Shown: positions 18,008-26,896 of the stretch, in pieces
How the letters are laid out: each line of letters begins with the position of its first letter
Numbering within the stretch: position 1 is the stretch's first letter
Translations under genes and position numbers: made by a program
Source of the DNA: Mucilaginibacter sp. dw_454
GTDB taxonomy: Bacteria; Bacteroidota; Bacteroidia; Sphingobacteriales; Sphingobacteriaceae
Direction: 5' to 3'
Assembly (NCBI RefSeq): GCF_018449775.1
Contig: NZ_JAAVVB010000003.1
Location: 62,001 to 126,000 of the forward strand
Length of the DNA stretch: 64,000 bases
Notes under the pieces: generated by a model
The model's input: the letters and a program-made list of their open reading frames with translations, nothing else
What the model was told of the DNA's origin: nothing
Databases searched by the model: none

Positions 18008-21000
18008 ATGATATCGTTAAATCAAAATAAATACAATCAAAAATTTCAGGAAGCACTTGCCGGGCTAAACCCCGAGCAATTAGCTGCCGTCAATAAAATG
18101 GATGGCCCGGTGCTGGTTATTGCGGGGCCGGGCACGGGTAAAACGCAGATACTGGCGGCCCGTATTGGTAAAATATTAACGGATACCGATGCTTTGCCTG
18201 GCGAGATACTCTGCTTGACTTATACAGATGCAGGTGCCGTGGCCATGCGTAAGCGTTTGTTTGAATTTATTGGTCCGGATGCTTACCGGATCCATATTTA
18301 CACCTTCCATGCCTTTTGTAATGAGGTGATACAGGAAAACCTGGAGTACTTCGGCAAATTGAATCTAGAACCATTGTCTGACCTGGAGTCGGCTATGCTG
18401 TTTAGGGAACTGGTGGACGACATGCCAAACGACCACTTACTAAAGCGCTTTACAGGCGACATTTATTACGATGTACCTAGATTGAAAGGCCTGTTCTCTA
18501 CCATGAAACGTGAGAACTGGAACGAGGAGTTTATTGAAAACGCTATTAATGAATATTTAGAAGATATCCCCAATCGCGAAGAGTTTATTTATAAACGTGC
18601 CAACGCCGTCAAGGGCATCGCCGTAGGCGACCCTAAACAAAAAGACATTGACGCCCAACATGATGTCATGAAAAAGCTGTTGGCTGCCGTTGCCGAATAT
18701 AGTAGGTATGATGCCAAAATGAAGGCCCACGGCCGCTATGATTATGACGACATGATTATTTGGGTGCTGAAGGCCTTCCGCGAGAATGAAGAGATATTGC
18801 GCCGTTACCAGGAGCGCTATCATTATATTTTGGTAGATGAGTTTCAGGATACCAGCGGATCGCAAAATGAGCTGTTGAAGTTTCTACTGAACTACTGGGA
18901 AACGCCAAACGTGTTTGTAGTGGGCGATGATGACCAGTCGATCTTCAAATTTCAGGGTGCCAATATGAAAAACATCCTGGACTTTGCCAACGATTACGTC
19001 AGCACCCTTTCAACAGTGGTTTTGAAACATAACTATCGCTCAAATCAGCATATTCTGGATATATCGAGAGTGCTTATCGACCATAATAATGAACGCCTAA
19101 CCAAGCAGTTGCAACTCGACAAAAGCTTAAAGTCATCCCATCCAAGATTTGATGAATTGACGGTACAGCCAGTCATCCGCGAATACGAAAACCCCGATCA
19201 GGAGATGGTGGATGTTGCCCATGGTATTAAGCACCTAATTGATAGCGGTACTGAACCCGGCGAGATAGCCGTGATTTACCGTAACCACAGCCAGGTTGAA
19301 GATCTGATCCACTTCCTGAATGTACAAAAGATAGCCGTGAACACCCGCCGTAAGATAGATGTACTGACGATGCCGTTTGGCGAGAAGATCATTAACATAC
19401 TGCGCTACCTGGCCATGGAGCTGGATTCGCCATATAGCGGCGACGAGTTGCTATTTGAGATCCTGCATTACGACTTCTTTAACATAGCCCCGATAGAGAT
19501 TGCCAAGGCCAGCATCGCGGTAGCCAAAGAAAACTTTGTGACGGCTGCCAATAACGCACCCAAAACTTCATTGCGCCGGTATATCTATGAGATACGATTA
19601 CCGGCTCAACGTGGCTTGTTTGACGCTGCGCCGAATACCGAAATGAAGTACCTGCTCAATAACATCGACGAGCTTTTAAGCAGTGCGGTGAGCGTCACCT
19701 TGCAGCAGCTATTTCAGCAGGTTATCAGTAAGATGGGCATATTGCGATACATCATGCAGCAGCCGGATAAAGGCACTTTTATGCAAATGCTCACCAATTT
19801 CTTCGACTTTTTGAAGGACGAGAGTCGTAAGAACCCAGAGATTACACTCGCCGGTTTGCTGCAGATCATCGACACCATGAAAGAGCACAATATCCGTCTT
19901 GATTTGAACCAGGTGATCTTTTCGGATAATGGTGTGAACTTCTTTACGGCGCATGGTTCCAAAGGGCAGGAGTTTGAGCACGTATATTTCATCGGTTGCG
20001 ATAAAAAGACCTGGGATGCCAAGGGCCGGAATACGGGCTTTAGTTACCCCGACACACTTACACAGGCTGCTAATGACGATATCGCTCAAAAAGAGGAGTC
20101 GCGCAGGTTGTTTTATGTTGCGCTAACGCGAGCTAAGCAGTGTTTGAACATATCATATGCCGGTAAGGACAAGAAAGGTAAAGATCAGGAATCATCGCAA
20201 TTTATAGGCGAGATCCTGGCCCAGACCGATATGGTAGTTGAGCATCCGAAAATAAGCGAGACAGCCATGATGGAGTTTTACGTTACCCAGTTTAGCGAGG
20301 ACGATAAACCGAAGGTCGAACTGCTGGATACCAATTACATTAACCAACTGCTGCAAAACTATACGCTGTCAGTTACGCACTTGAGCAACTTCCTGGATTG
20401 CCCGCTGCGCTTCTACTTCCAGTGTTTGATCCGGGTGCCATCGGGTAAGAGTCCGTCGGCTACATTTGGACAGGCGGTGCACTGGGCACTTAATAAAGCT
20501 TTCAGGTGGTTGAAGGATGACGACGACAACTTCCCGGGTACCGAGCAGTTTATGAAGGAGTTCAAGTGGTACATGTACCGCAACCGCGACTCGTTCACTA
20601 AAGAAGACTTTAAACTAAAGGTAGATTACGGCGATAAGATCCTGCCCGCATACTACGAGCAAAATGTTGGTCTTTGGAACAAAGTGGCTGTTACAGAACG
20701 CAGCATCAAGAACATCGAGATCAAGGGTATCCCGATTAAGGGTAACCTGGATAAGATTGAGTTTGAAGGTAAACATGCCACTATTGTAGATTACAAAACG
20801 GGTAAGCTCAAGAATGCGACCGATAAGCTCAAACGCCCAAGCGAAGGCAATGCAGACGGCGGCGACTACTGGCGCCAGGCGGTATTCTATAAGATCTTGA
20901 TAGATAATGATCGCACTAACGACTGGGAGGCAACCACAACCATATTCGACTTCGTAGAACCAGTAAGTGAAGGCGAGTATCATAAGGAGAAGATCGTTAT

Positions 21001-21181
21001 CAGTCCGGAGGATATAGAGATAGTGACCGGACAGATAGAGACGGTATACAGTAAGATCATGGCGCACGACTTTAACACAGGTTGCGGCAAGAAAGAATGC
21101 GACTGGTGTCACTTCGTCCGCAGTAACTTTAAGCAGGTGGATGATATGCTGGCCATTGCCAGTGATGAGGACGGGGAATAA
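18008..21181 (+). CDS. UvrD/RecB-type helicase fused to a PD-(D/E)XK nuclease with Fe-S cysteines
   Basis: A 1057-residue protein from the ATG at 18008. It has Walker A GPGTGKT at residues 40-46, the SF1A box LVDEFQDTSGSQ, DDDQSIFKFQGA, and RLFYVALTRAKQ near the end of the motor. The C-terminal domain has the nuclease motif DYKTGK (D928, K930). Four cysteines (C798, C1026, C1031, C1034) have the spacing of an AddB/Cas4-like iron-sulfur fold. It probably processes double-strand breaks like AddAB/RecBCD, but with both activities in one chain. No adjacent partner subunit is seen. Confidence 0.92.
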   Translation: MISLNQNKYNQKFQEALAGLNPEQLAAVNKMDGPVLVIAGPGTGKTQILAARIGKILTDTDALPGEILCLTYTDAGAVAMRKRLFEFIGPDAYRIHIYTFHAFCNEVIQENLEYFGKLNLEPLSDLESAMLFRELVDDMPNDHLLKRFTGDIYYDVPRLKGLFSTMKRENWNEEFIENAINEYLEDIPNREEFIYKRANAVKGIAVGDPKQKDIDAQHDVMKKLLAAVAEYSRYDAKMKAHGRYDYDDMIIWVLKAFRENEEILRRYQERYHYILVDEFQDTSGSQNELLKFLLNYWETPNVFVVGDDDQSIFKFQGANMKNILDFANDYVSTLSTVVLKHNYRSNQHILDISRVLIDHNNERLTKQLQLDKSLKSSHPRFDELTVQPVIREYENPDQEMVDVAHGIKHLIDSGTEPGEIAVIYRNHSQVEDLIHFLNVQKIAVNTRRKIDVLTMPFGEKIINILRYLAMELDSPYSGDELLFEILHYDFFNIAPIEIAKASIAVAKENFVTAANNAPKTSLRRYIYEIRLPAQRGLFDAAPNTEMKYLLNNIDELLSSAVSVTLQQLFQQVISKMGILRYIMQQPDKGTFMQMLTNFFDFLKDESRKNPEITLAGLLQIIDTMKEHNIRLDLNQVIFSDNGVNFFTAHGSKGQEFEHVYFIGCDKKTWDAKGRNTGFSYPDTLTQAANDDIAQKEESRRLFYVALTRAKQCLNISYAGKDKKGKDQESSQFIGEILAQTDMVVEHPKISETAMMEFYVTQFSEDDKPKVELLDTNYINQLLQNYTLSVTHLSNFLDCPLRFYFQCLIRVPSGKSPSATFGQAVHWALNKAFRWLKDDDDNFPGTEQFMKEFKWYMYRNRDSFTKEDFKLKVDYGDKILPAYYEQNVGLWNKVAVTERSIKNIEIKGIPIKGNLDKIEFEGKHATIVDYKTGKLKNATDKLKRPSEGNADGGDYWRQAVFYKILIDNDRTNDWEATTTIFDFVEPVSEGEYHKEKIVISPEDIEIVTGQIETVYSKIMAHDFNTGCGKKECDWCHFVRSNFKQVDDMLAIASDEDGE

Positions 21182-21197
21182 TACGTATGGCTACGAC

Positions 21198-21292
21198 GTA
21201 GAGACACAATATTTTGTGTCTCTTGACTTCATGCTTGTAATTTGGCTATAACTAACTGATCATACCGGAGACGCAAAATATTGCGTCTCTAC
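21198..21292 (+). repeat. Family A hairpin repeat pair
   Basis: Inverted copies at 21198-21223 and 21268-21292. The first copy has GACAC pairing with GTGTC where the others have GACGC with GCGTC. These are compensatory changes that keep the stem. The second copy ends 12 bp before the M28 peptidase ATG, so the hairpin would lie in its 5' leader. Confidence 0.9.
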
Positions 21293-21304
21293 GATAACCG
21301 CTAT

Positions 21305-22681
21305 ATGAAACACATCAAACTCTTCATCTTATTACTCATTGCCGCACCGGCAATGGCGCAAACCACCATTAAACAAGACCCTGCCATCAAGCAAATGATT
21401 GATGACGTATCCTCCAAAAACATCGAAGCCATTGTACGCAAGCTGGTGAGCTTTAAGAGCCGTAATACGCTGAGCGATACGACAAGCAAAACCGATGGTA
21501 TTGGTGCGGCTCGCAACTGGATCAAGAGCGAGATGGAGCGTTATGCCGCTGCCTCGAACGGACGTATGAGGGTAGAGTTTGACTCGTTTACCCAGCCTGC
21601 CGGTGGCCGGTATAATAAGCCTACTGTGTTGAAGAACGTACTGGCTATATTGAAAGGCACCGACCCTACCGACACCCGGGTATATGTGGTTTCAGGCCAT
21701 TATGACTCAAGGGTTACTGATGTGATGAACGCCAACGCTGTTGAACCCGGTGCGGTGGATGATGCTTCGGGTACAGCCGTGTCTATGGAGATATGTAGGG
21801 TGATGGCGCAGCGCGCGTTTCCGGCTACGATCATCTTCATGTCGGTACCCGGCGAGGAACAGGGTTTGAATGGCTCCGCGCATGTGGCCAAACGCGCTAA
21901 GGATGAACACTGGAACGTTGATGCTATGCTCAACAACGACATCGTTGGGAACACTCACGGTCAGGACAATGATTTGAAGGATAACACCCACGTACGTGTA
22001 TTCAGCGAAGGTATCCCATCTATCGATGCGGTTTTGAAAGGCGATACTACCCGTAAGGTGGCAGCTGCTATCAGCGCCTTGATTGGTAATGGTGGCGAGA
22101 ACGACAGCCCATCGCGCCAATTGGCAAGATATACTAAAGAGACAGCCGAACGCTATGTTGATCAGCTGGATGTGAAGCTGGTTTACCGTCGCGACCGCTT
22201 TTTGAGGGGTGGCGACCAAACCTCGTTCCAGTTACAGGGCTTTACTGCTGTGCGCTTTACCGAGATGAACGAGGATTTTACCCATCAGCACCAGGACCTG
22301 CGTACCGAAAAGGGCGTAGTATACGGCGATTTGCCCGAATTTGAAGATTTCAACTATATCCAGAAGGTGGCCCGCATGAACCTGTCAGTACTGGCTAACC
22401 TGGCTTCGGCACCTGCATCGCCGGTTAATGTGGGCGTGACTACGACCGAGCTGACCAACAACACTACTTTGAAATGGGAAGATCCAAAAGTAGGCAAGAA
22501 GCCTGCGGGTTATTACATATTGATGCGGGAAACGACCAGCCCGGTATGGGAGCGGAAGACCTTTGTAACCGGTAACCAGGTAACGCTGGACTACTCGAAA
22601 GATAACTACTTCTTTGCGGTGCAATCGGTAGATGCAGAAGGGCATGAAAGCTTGCCGATTTACCCTAAACCCGTGAGATAA
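21305..22681 (+). CDS. M28 family metallopeptidase (secreted)
   Basis: A 458-residue protein from the ATG at 21305, with signal MKHIKLFILLLIAAPAMAQ. The M28 zinc ligands are visible: SGHYDSR (H, D), GAVDDASGTAVSM (D), VPGEEQGLNGS (E, E), and LNNDIVGN. The last His is likely in DFTHQHQDL. The C-terminal 75 residues, beginning near PASPVNVGV, form a fibronectin type III-like beta domain. It acts in the periplasm or outside the cell as an aminopeptidase or related exopeptidase. The longer in-frame TTG start lies inside the Family A hairpin and was not used. Confidence 0.93.
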   Translation: MKHIKLFILLLIAAPAMAQTTIKQDPAIKQMIDDVSSKNIEAIVRKLVSFKSRNTLSDTTSKTDGIGAARNWIKSEMERYAAASNGRMRVEFDSFTQPAGGRYNKPTVLKNVLAILKGTDPTDTRVYVVSGHYDSRVTDVMNANAVEPGAVDDASGTAVSMEICRVMAQRAFPATIIFMSVPGEEQGLNGSAHVAKRAKDEHWNVDAMLNNDIVGNTHGQDNDLKDNTHVRVFSEGIPSIDAVLKGDTTRKVAAAISALIGNGGENDSPSRQLARYTKETAERYVDQLDVKLVYRRDRFLRGGDQTSFQLQGFTAVRFTEMNEDFTHQHQDLRTEKGVVYGDLPEFEDFNYIQKVARMNLSVLANLASAPASPVNVGVTTTELTNNTTLKWEDPKVGKKPAGYYILMRETTSPVWERKTFVTGNQVTLDYSKDNYFFAVQSVDAEGHESLPIYPKPVR

Positions 22682-22989
22682 TGCGGTGTGTTTTGTTTCA
22701 CGTGTGTATGCAACAGATGAAACAAGTGAAACATTATTTTGGATCAACTATTTGTTAATCAATCTATTGTAAAAATAGCGTGAAACAAAATGAAACACTA
22801 TTTATGACTTTTAAGTCTTTTTTTGTTTCATTCCACAAACCTGGTTTTTCTCCGCCACGTCATCGTGAGCGATAGCGTGACGATCTCTATGCGAGCGATC
22901 CGGAGATCGTCACGCTCGTTCCTCGCTCACGATGACGAACGTTTTAAAAGCGATAAAAAACATTTAAACCGCTTAAAAAGCATTTAAAT
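22682..22989. other. 308-bp gene-free gap with TGAAACA heptamers and a hairpin repeat
   Basis: No plausible gene is seen. The left half holds four TGAAACA heptamers (22718, 22727, 22781, 22791) and two inverted copies TGTTTCA (22694, 22824). The right half holds a Family B-type inverted repeat at 22858-22937. Confidence 0.8.
22858..22937 (+). repeat. Family B-like hairpin repeat
   Basis: CGTCATCGTGAGCG at the left end pairs with CGCTCACGATGACG at 22924-22937, with an inner inverted block GTGACGATCTC and GAGATCGTCAC. It is a long, near-perfect inverted repeat related to the copies at 28331 and 44921. Confidence 0.85.
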
Positions 22990-23790
22990 TTACTTAACAC
23001 TCTTCTTCTGCACAATAAAGAATCCCGCCACAAACACTACCGCAAAAACGGCCAGGCTTACAAAAACATCCTGGGTAAAAATGTCTATCACAATTCTATC
23101 GGGCGGTAATCCCTTACGGTGCGGGATCATGCTTTTCAAGGCTAACATAGGGTGCGCATAGGGGATCAGGTAGGCGTAGGTCCACTCAGAACCTACGGAT
23201 ATCACCCCAATGATAAATAATACAAAGCCAATACCCATCGGCTTTAAAAAGTCTGACCAAAGCAGGCTCAGCAAAAACTGTATGGATAGTATGCCCAGGG
23301 CGGCTAAGAATAGTTTAAAATAGATCTGCAATAGCATCCACTCGGCGTGGTAGTCGCCAAATTTTAGCTTGGGTTGCAGCAGCCCCAGTAAATCGCCAAA
23401 GCCTATCGTAAATATGGCAAACAGCAATAAAGTCATAAACAGTAATAACAAGGCATAAACAAACTTAGCCGAGTAAACCGACCATTTGGCTATGGGCAAA
23501 CTGAACAATGTTTTCCAGGTATCGGCTTTATGCTCAATGCTATTTACTGAGTAGGCCAAAAATATCACAAATATCGGCAGCAATAAACCACCCATAATGT
23601 TTAACACCAAACCGGCAAAAAATAGCCACAACACCATGGGCGGGTTATGTGCAAACTTATCTGCGTGCAGATAAAAGCCAATCGATACAAAAAGAATCAG
23701 AATAAGCGGCAATAATATGGCCGACCAAAAACCCAATGTTTTGCGGCTCTTGTAAAACTCTGATTGCAGGGATAAAAAGAAGCCTTTCAT
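22990..23790 (-). CDS. ABC transporter permease (ABC-2 type)
   Basis: A 266-residue integral membrane protein with six predicted helices. It starts MKGFFLSLQSEFYKSRKT, the usual ABC-2 membrane protein N-terminus. Its start codon shares the A of the stop of the ATPase gene (TAATG), so translation is coupled. Together they form an ABC exporter of unknown substrate. Antibiotic, lantibiotic or lipid export and bacteriocin immunity are the usual roles of this class. The divergent LytS/LytTR pair suggests that the transporter is induced by an extracellular or membrane signal. Confidence 0.9.
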   Translation of the reverse strand: MKGFFLSLQSEFYKSRKTLGFWSAILLPLILILFVSIGFYLHADKFAHNPPMVLWLFFAGLVLNIMGGLLLPIFVIFLAYSVNSIEHKADTWKTLFSLPIAKWSVYSAKFVYALLLLFMTLLLFAIFTIGFGDLLGLLQPKLKFGDYHAEWMLLQIYFKLFLAALGILSIQFLLSLLWSDFLKPMGIGFVLFIIGVISVGSEWTYAYLIPYAHPMLALKSMIPHRKGLPPDRIVIDIFTQDVFVSLAVFAVVFVAGFFIVQKKSVK

Positions 23791-24692
23791 TATGCCGATT
23801 TTTGGGTAATGTCTAAAAATAATTTCTCCAGGTCTTTTTGCACCTTATGGATGCTGTAAACTTTATACCCGGCATGGTTAAGCAGGGCGTTGATTTGGCC
23901 TGTTTTTTCTTTGGACTGGTAAATCACCGAAAGGCTGTCGTCTTTAACGTCAACAACCGTAAAGCTATTTTTGGTAAGCAGGTTAGCAGCATCGACAGCA
24001 TTGTCGGTTTCAACAAGCACCTGCGGCTGGCTGATGGAATCCAGGTCTTTTATATCGCCCTGAAATAATAGTTTACCATTGTGGATAATGCCAACGTGCG
24101 TAGCCATGCGCTCAATTTCGCCCAATAAATGGCTGGATATAAAAACGGTTTTGCCGTGGTTGGTCACCAGGTTTTTCAATAACTCGCGAATCTCGATAAT
24201 GCCATTGGGGTCAAGCCCGTTGGTTGGTTCGTCCAGGATTAGCAGTTTTGGGTCAGACAATAAAGCGAGCGCAATGCCCAAACGTTGCTTCATCCCCAAA
24301 GAATATTTGCCGGCTTTTTTTTCGGCTGCGCCGGATAAACGAACCAGCGTCAGCATTTCGTCGACGCGTTTCTCATTTACCTGCAGCAAAATGGCCCGGT
24401 TCATCAGGTTTTCGCGGCCGGTTAGATGGGCGTAAATGGCGGGCTGCTCTATCAGAGAACCTACCTGCGATAAGATTTCTTTGCGGTTGGCCTTAAAATC
24501 AAGACCGAATAGTTGGATGCTGCCTTCCTGCGTTTGCAGCAGGTTAAGCAGTAGCTTAATGGTAGTGGTTTTCCCGGCGCCGTTAGGGCCAAGAAAACCA
24601 TATATACTTCCTTGCGGAACTTGTAGTGAGAGTGAGTTGACAACCGTTTGGCTGCCAAAGTTAAAGCTTAGCCCTTCGGTTTGGATTACCAT
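23790..24692 (-). CDS. ABC transporter ATP-binding protein
   Basis: A 300-residue ATPase of the CcmA/BcrA type. Walker A is GPNGAGKTT near residue 36, the signature is YSLGMKQRLGIALAL, Walker B is LLILDEPTNGLDPNG, and the H-loop is FISSHLLGE. A C-terminal segment of about 85 residues is typical of bacitracin- and lantibiotic-type exporters. It overlaps the upstream 70-residue protein by 7 bp and the downstream permease by 1 bp. The three genes form one operon. Confidence 0.94.
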   Translation of the reverse strand: MVIQTEGLSFNFGSQTVVNSLSLQVPQGSIYGFLGPNGAGKTTTIKLLLNLLQTQEGSIQLFGLDFKANRKEILSQVGSLIEQPAIYAHLTGRENLMNRAILLQVNEKRVDEMLTLVRLSGAAEKKAGKYSLGMKQRLGIALALLSDPKLLILDEPTNGLDPNGIIEIRELLKNLVTNHGKTVFISSHLLGEIERMATHVGIIHNGKLLFQGDIKDLDSISQPQVLVETDNAVDAANLLTKNSFTVVDVKDDSLSVIYQSKEKTGQINALLNHAGYKVYSIHKVQKDLEKLFLDITQKSA

Positions 24693-24898
24693 ACGTTAAT
24701 CTTACCGACAGAGCAAACTGTTTTTACCAGCTTAACTCCTTTTACAAACAATGAAGTTGCATGAACCGCAGATGCAGTCATGTTTTCGGCTTCATGCTTT
24801 TTTTGTTCAAACTGGTAGCTAACGCCCATAATTAATGCAAACATTACCGGAGCAAGTAACAGAATAAATGGATTGGTATTTGTAAACAGCTTTTTCAT
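24686..24898 (-). CDS. 70-residue single-TM membrane protein, first gene of the ABC operon
   Basis: Starts MKKLFTNTNPFILLLAPVMF at the ATG at 24898. One hydrophobic helix (about residues 10-28) precedes a charged segment EQKKHEAENMT and a small-residue tail ending VCSVGKINVW. I do not recognise the family. Its stop codon lies inside the ATPase start region (7-bp overlap), so it is tied to the transporter. It could be an accessory subunit, a regulator or a transported peptide. A longer in-frame start 60 bp upstream is less likely, because it adds a charged N-terminus. Confidence 0.7.
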   Translation of the reverse strand: MKKLFTNTNPFILLLAPVMFALIMGVSYQFEQKKHEAENMTASAVHATSLFVKGVKLVKTVCSVGKINVW

Positions 24899-24981
24899 TG
24901 TGAGTGATTTTTTTTGATGAAACAAAGAAATATCTTTTTTATCGCTCACTAAAAACATTTATACCAACCCCCTCAAATTAT

Positions 24982-25040
24982 AGATGAACGCCCATTTATC
25001 GAGATTACCCGTTCGTCGAAGTTTATCGCCAGTTCATCGA
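24982..25040 (+). promoter_or_regulatory. Candidate LytTR operator, RTTYRTCG repeats
   Basis: Four direct octamers: ATTTATCG (24994), GTTCGTCG (25011), GTTTATCG (25021) and GTTCATCG (25032), plus one inverted copy AGATGAAC at 24982. The GTT cores at 25011 and 25032 are exactly 21 bp apart. Each 9-mer fits the LytTR consensus [TA][AC][CA]GTTN[AG][TG] in 8 of 9 positions. The array lies between the ABC operon and the LytS/LytTR operon, so it could control both. Confidence 0.6.
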
Positions 25041-25089
25041 TGAAAGGTGTACCTCTATCTAAATAATATAGTGCAGTAATTCAAAATAT

Positions 25090-25097
25090 TAAATTTG
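25090..25097 (+). promoter_or_regulatory. -7 promoter box TAAATTTG for the LytS/LytTR operon
   Basis: A TAnnTTTG match ending 5 nt before the ATG at 25103, predicting a leaderless or nearly leaderless transcript. It starts about 50 bp downstream of the last operator repeat. Confidence 0.45.
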
Positions 25098-25102
25098 ATG
25101 CA

Positions 25103-26134
25103 ATGAAAAAAAGTTGGCAAATTTTCTGGCATGTATTTGTATGGGTATGTATTATAACCTTTTTCCTGGTTATCATACAAAGCAGCCATGTAATGCCGGT
25201 GAAGAGTATGGTGGTAAACATTGTACTGTTTGGTGCTATTAACATCAGTATTTTTTACCTCAACTACCTGATTTTCATTCCGCAGTTTTTAAATAAGAAA
25301 CGTTTCAGCGTTTACATAGCGGCCGTTGTAATTACCATTGTTGTGTATGGCTTGGCTAAGTATGGCGTAGGTTCGGTTTTTAAAGAAGAAGTGCTGATGC
25401 ATACTAAAGGGCCCAACAGCATCAAAACCGCGCCATTGGGTTTTTGGCCGTTTTTTTTGAGTACGCTGTTTACCAGTACCATATTTGTACTGCTGAGTAT
25501 TTTATTAAAATTTAGTGTCGATTGGTTTCTGAATGAGCGAATACAGCGCGACCTGGAAAACCAACGCCTGACAGCCGAACTGGCCTTCCTGAAATCGCAG
25601 ATCAATCCGCACTTTTTGTTTAACTCGCTAAACAGCATTTATTCGTTGGCCTATCAGCAGTCAGAGAATACGCCGGGGGCCATCCTCAAGCTGTCAGAAA
25701 TTATGCGGTATATGCTGTATGAGTGTAATGATAACAAAGTCGACCTATCCAAAGAGCTGCAATACCTGCAAAATTATATCGACCTGCAAAAAATCCGCTT
25801 TGGCAATAAAGCTTATATAGATTTTAAGGTAGACGGGCAGGTTGCCGATCAGAAGATAGTGCCACTGCTGCTCATCGCTTTTATTGAAAACGCCTTCAAA
25901 CATGGCATTGCCAATGATGCAACAGTACCTATTACGTTGTTTATAAACGTAAATCAGCAGCATCTGCAGTTTTATATCCAGAATAAAAAGCACACCAATA
26001 ACCGCGACGCCATAGGTGGTATAGGTTTGAGTAATGTTAAACGCAGGCTGGATCTGCTATATCCCGGAAAGTATAATTTAGATATCCGCGACGAAATTGA
26101 TACCTACACTTGCGAATTATCCTTAGTTTTATAG
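25103..26134 (+). CDS. LytS-type sensor histidine kinase
   Basis: A 343-residue membrane kinase with four predicted helices in residues 8-145 and no periplasmic sensor domain. The His_kinase domain has the phospho-acceptor region QINPHFLFNSLNSIYSLA (H170). The catalytic N-box VPLLLIAFIENAFKHGI follows, then a G-box region GGIGLSNVKRRL. It signals to the LytTR response regulator encoded 3 bp downstream. The short loops suggest that it senses the membrane state or acts through the neighbouring ABC transporter. Confidence 0.94.
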   Translation: MKKSWQIFWHVFVWVCIITFFLVIIQSSHVMPVKSMVVNIVLFGAINISIFYLNYLIFIPQFLNKKRFSVYIAAVVITIVVYGLAKYGVGSVFKEEVLMHTKGPNSIKTAPLGFWPFFLSTLFTSTIFVLLSILLKFSVDWFLNERIQRDLENQRLTAELAFLKSQINPHFLFNSLNSIYSLAYQQSENTPGAILKLSEIMRYMLYECNDNKVDLSKELQYLQNYIDLQKIRFGNKAYIDFKVDGQVADQKIVPLLLIAFIENAFKHGIANDATVPITLFINVNQQHLQFYIQNKKHTNNRDAIGGIGLSNVKRRLDLLYPGKYNLDIRDEIDTYTCELSLVL

Positions 26135-26136
26135 CC

Positions 26137-26871
26137 ATGATACGATGCCTGATAGTTGACGACGAGCCATTGGCCCTGCACATACTGGAGGATTATATCT
26201 CCAAAATACCTTTTATGGAGCTGGTAAAATCAACCACCAACCCTATCGAAGCCTTGACCATGGTACAGGATGGCAACATAGACCTGGTATTTTTGGATGT
26301 ACAGATGCCCGAATTAACCGGCATTCAGTTTCTGCGTATAGCCAACGGTAAAACTAAAGTGATACTGACTACCGCCTATCCGCAATATGCTTTAGAGGGA
26401 TATGAGCTGGACGTGGTTGATTACCTGTTAAAACCCATAGCTTTTGATCGTTTTTTTAAAGCGGCACAAAAAGCGCAGGGCATCATTCACCCATCAAAGG
26501 CTACCGCTACAGAGCAACCCGCACCAGCACAACAGCCGCAAAACGACTTCGCCAGCGATTTTATTTTTGTAAAAAGCGAGCATAAAATACAAAAGGTATA
26601 CCTGCACCAGATCCTGTTTATTGAGGGACTGAAAGACTATATCTCCATCTTTACTACTACCGAGCGCATTATCACTCTGCAAAACATGAAAAAGATGGAG
26701 GATACCCTGCCATCGCAGCATTTTGTGCGGGTGCATAAATCATACATCGTGGCGCTTAATAAGATCGACAGTATTGAACGCAGCCGCATTCGCATTGGCG
26801 ATAAGATCATCCCGGTAGGAGACACCTATCGAGACGATTTCTTTAAAATTATTGATGGGAAGAATGTTTAG
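26137..26871 (+). CDS. LytTR-family response regulator
   Basis: A 244-residue protein from the ATG at 26137. It has a receiver domain with IVDDEP and phosphorylatable D54 in LVFLDVQMPEL, then the conserved T of LTTAYPQYAL and K of LLKPI. A linker rich in Ala, Pro and Gln (about 118-140) leads to a C-terminal LytTR DNA-binding domain with FVKSEHKIQKVYL, FVRVHKSYIVALNKI and GDKIIPVG. It is the likely binder of the repeats at 24982-25040. A second, silent copy of the last 17 codons lies at 27110-27160. Confidence 0.94.
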   Translation: MIRCLIVDDEPLALHILEDYISKIPFMELVKSTTNPIEALTMVQDGNIDLVFLDVQMPELTGIQFLRIANGKTKVILTTAYPQYALEGYELDVVDYLLKPIAFDRFFKAAQKAQGIIHPSKATATEQPAPAQQPQNDFASDFIFVKSEHKIQKVYLHQILFIEGLKDYISIFTTTERIITLQNMKKMEDTLPSQHFVRVHKSYIVALNKIDSIERSRIRIGDKIIPVGDTYRDDFFKIIDGKNV

Positions 26872-26896
26872 GTCCCTCGGCTCCAATTATCAATTT

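Noticed and set aside
20615..21112. Long minus-strand frame of 165 codons against the helicase-nuclease gene.
   Set aside because: It is the shadow of the nuclease domain: no promoter or domain match, and the codon pattern follows the plus strand.
21707..22219. Minus-strand frame of 170 codons against the M28 peptidase gene.
   Set aside because: Opposite frame of a well-supported metalloprotease, with no recognisable protein family.
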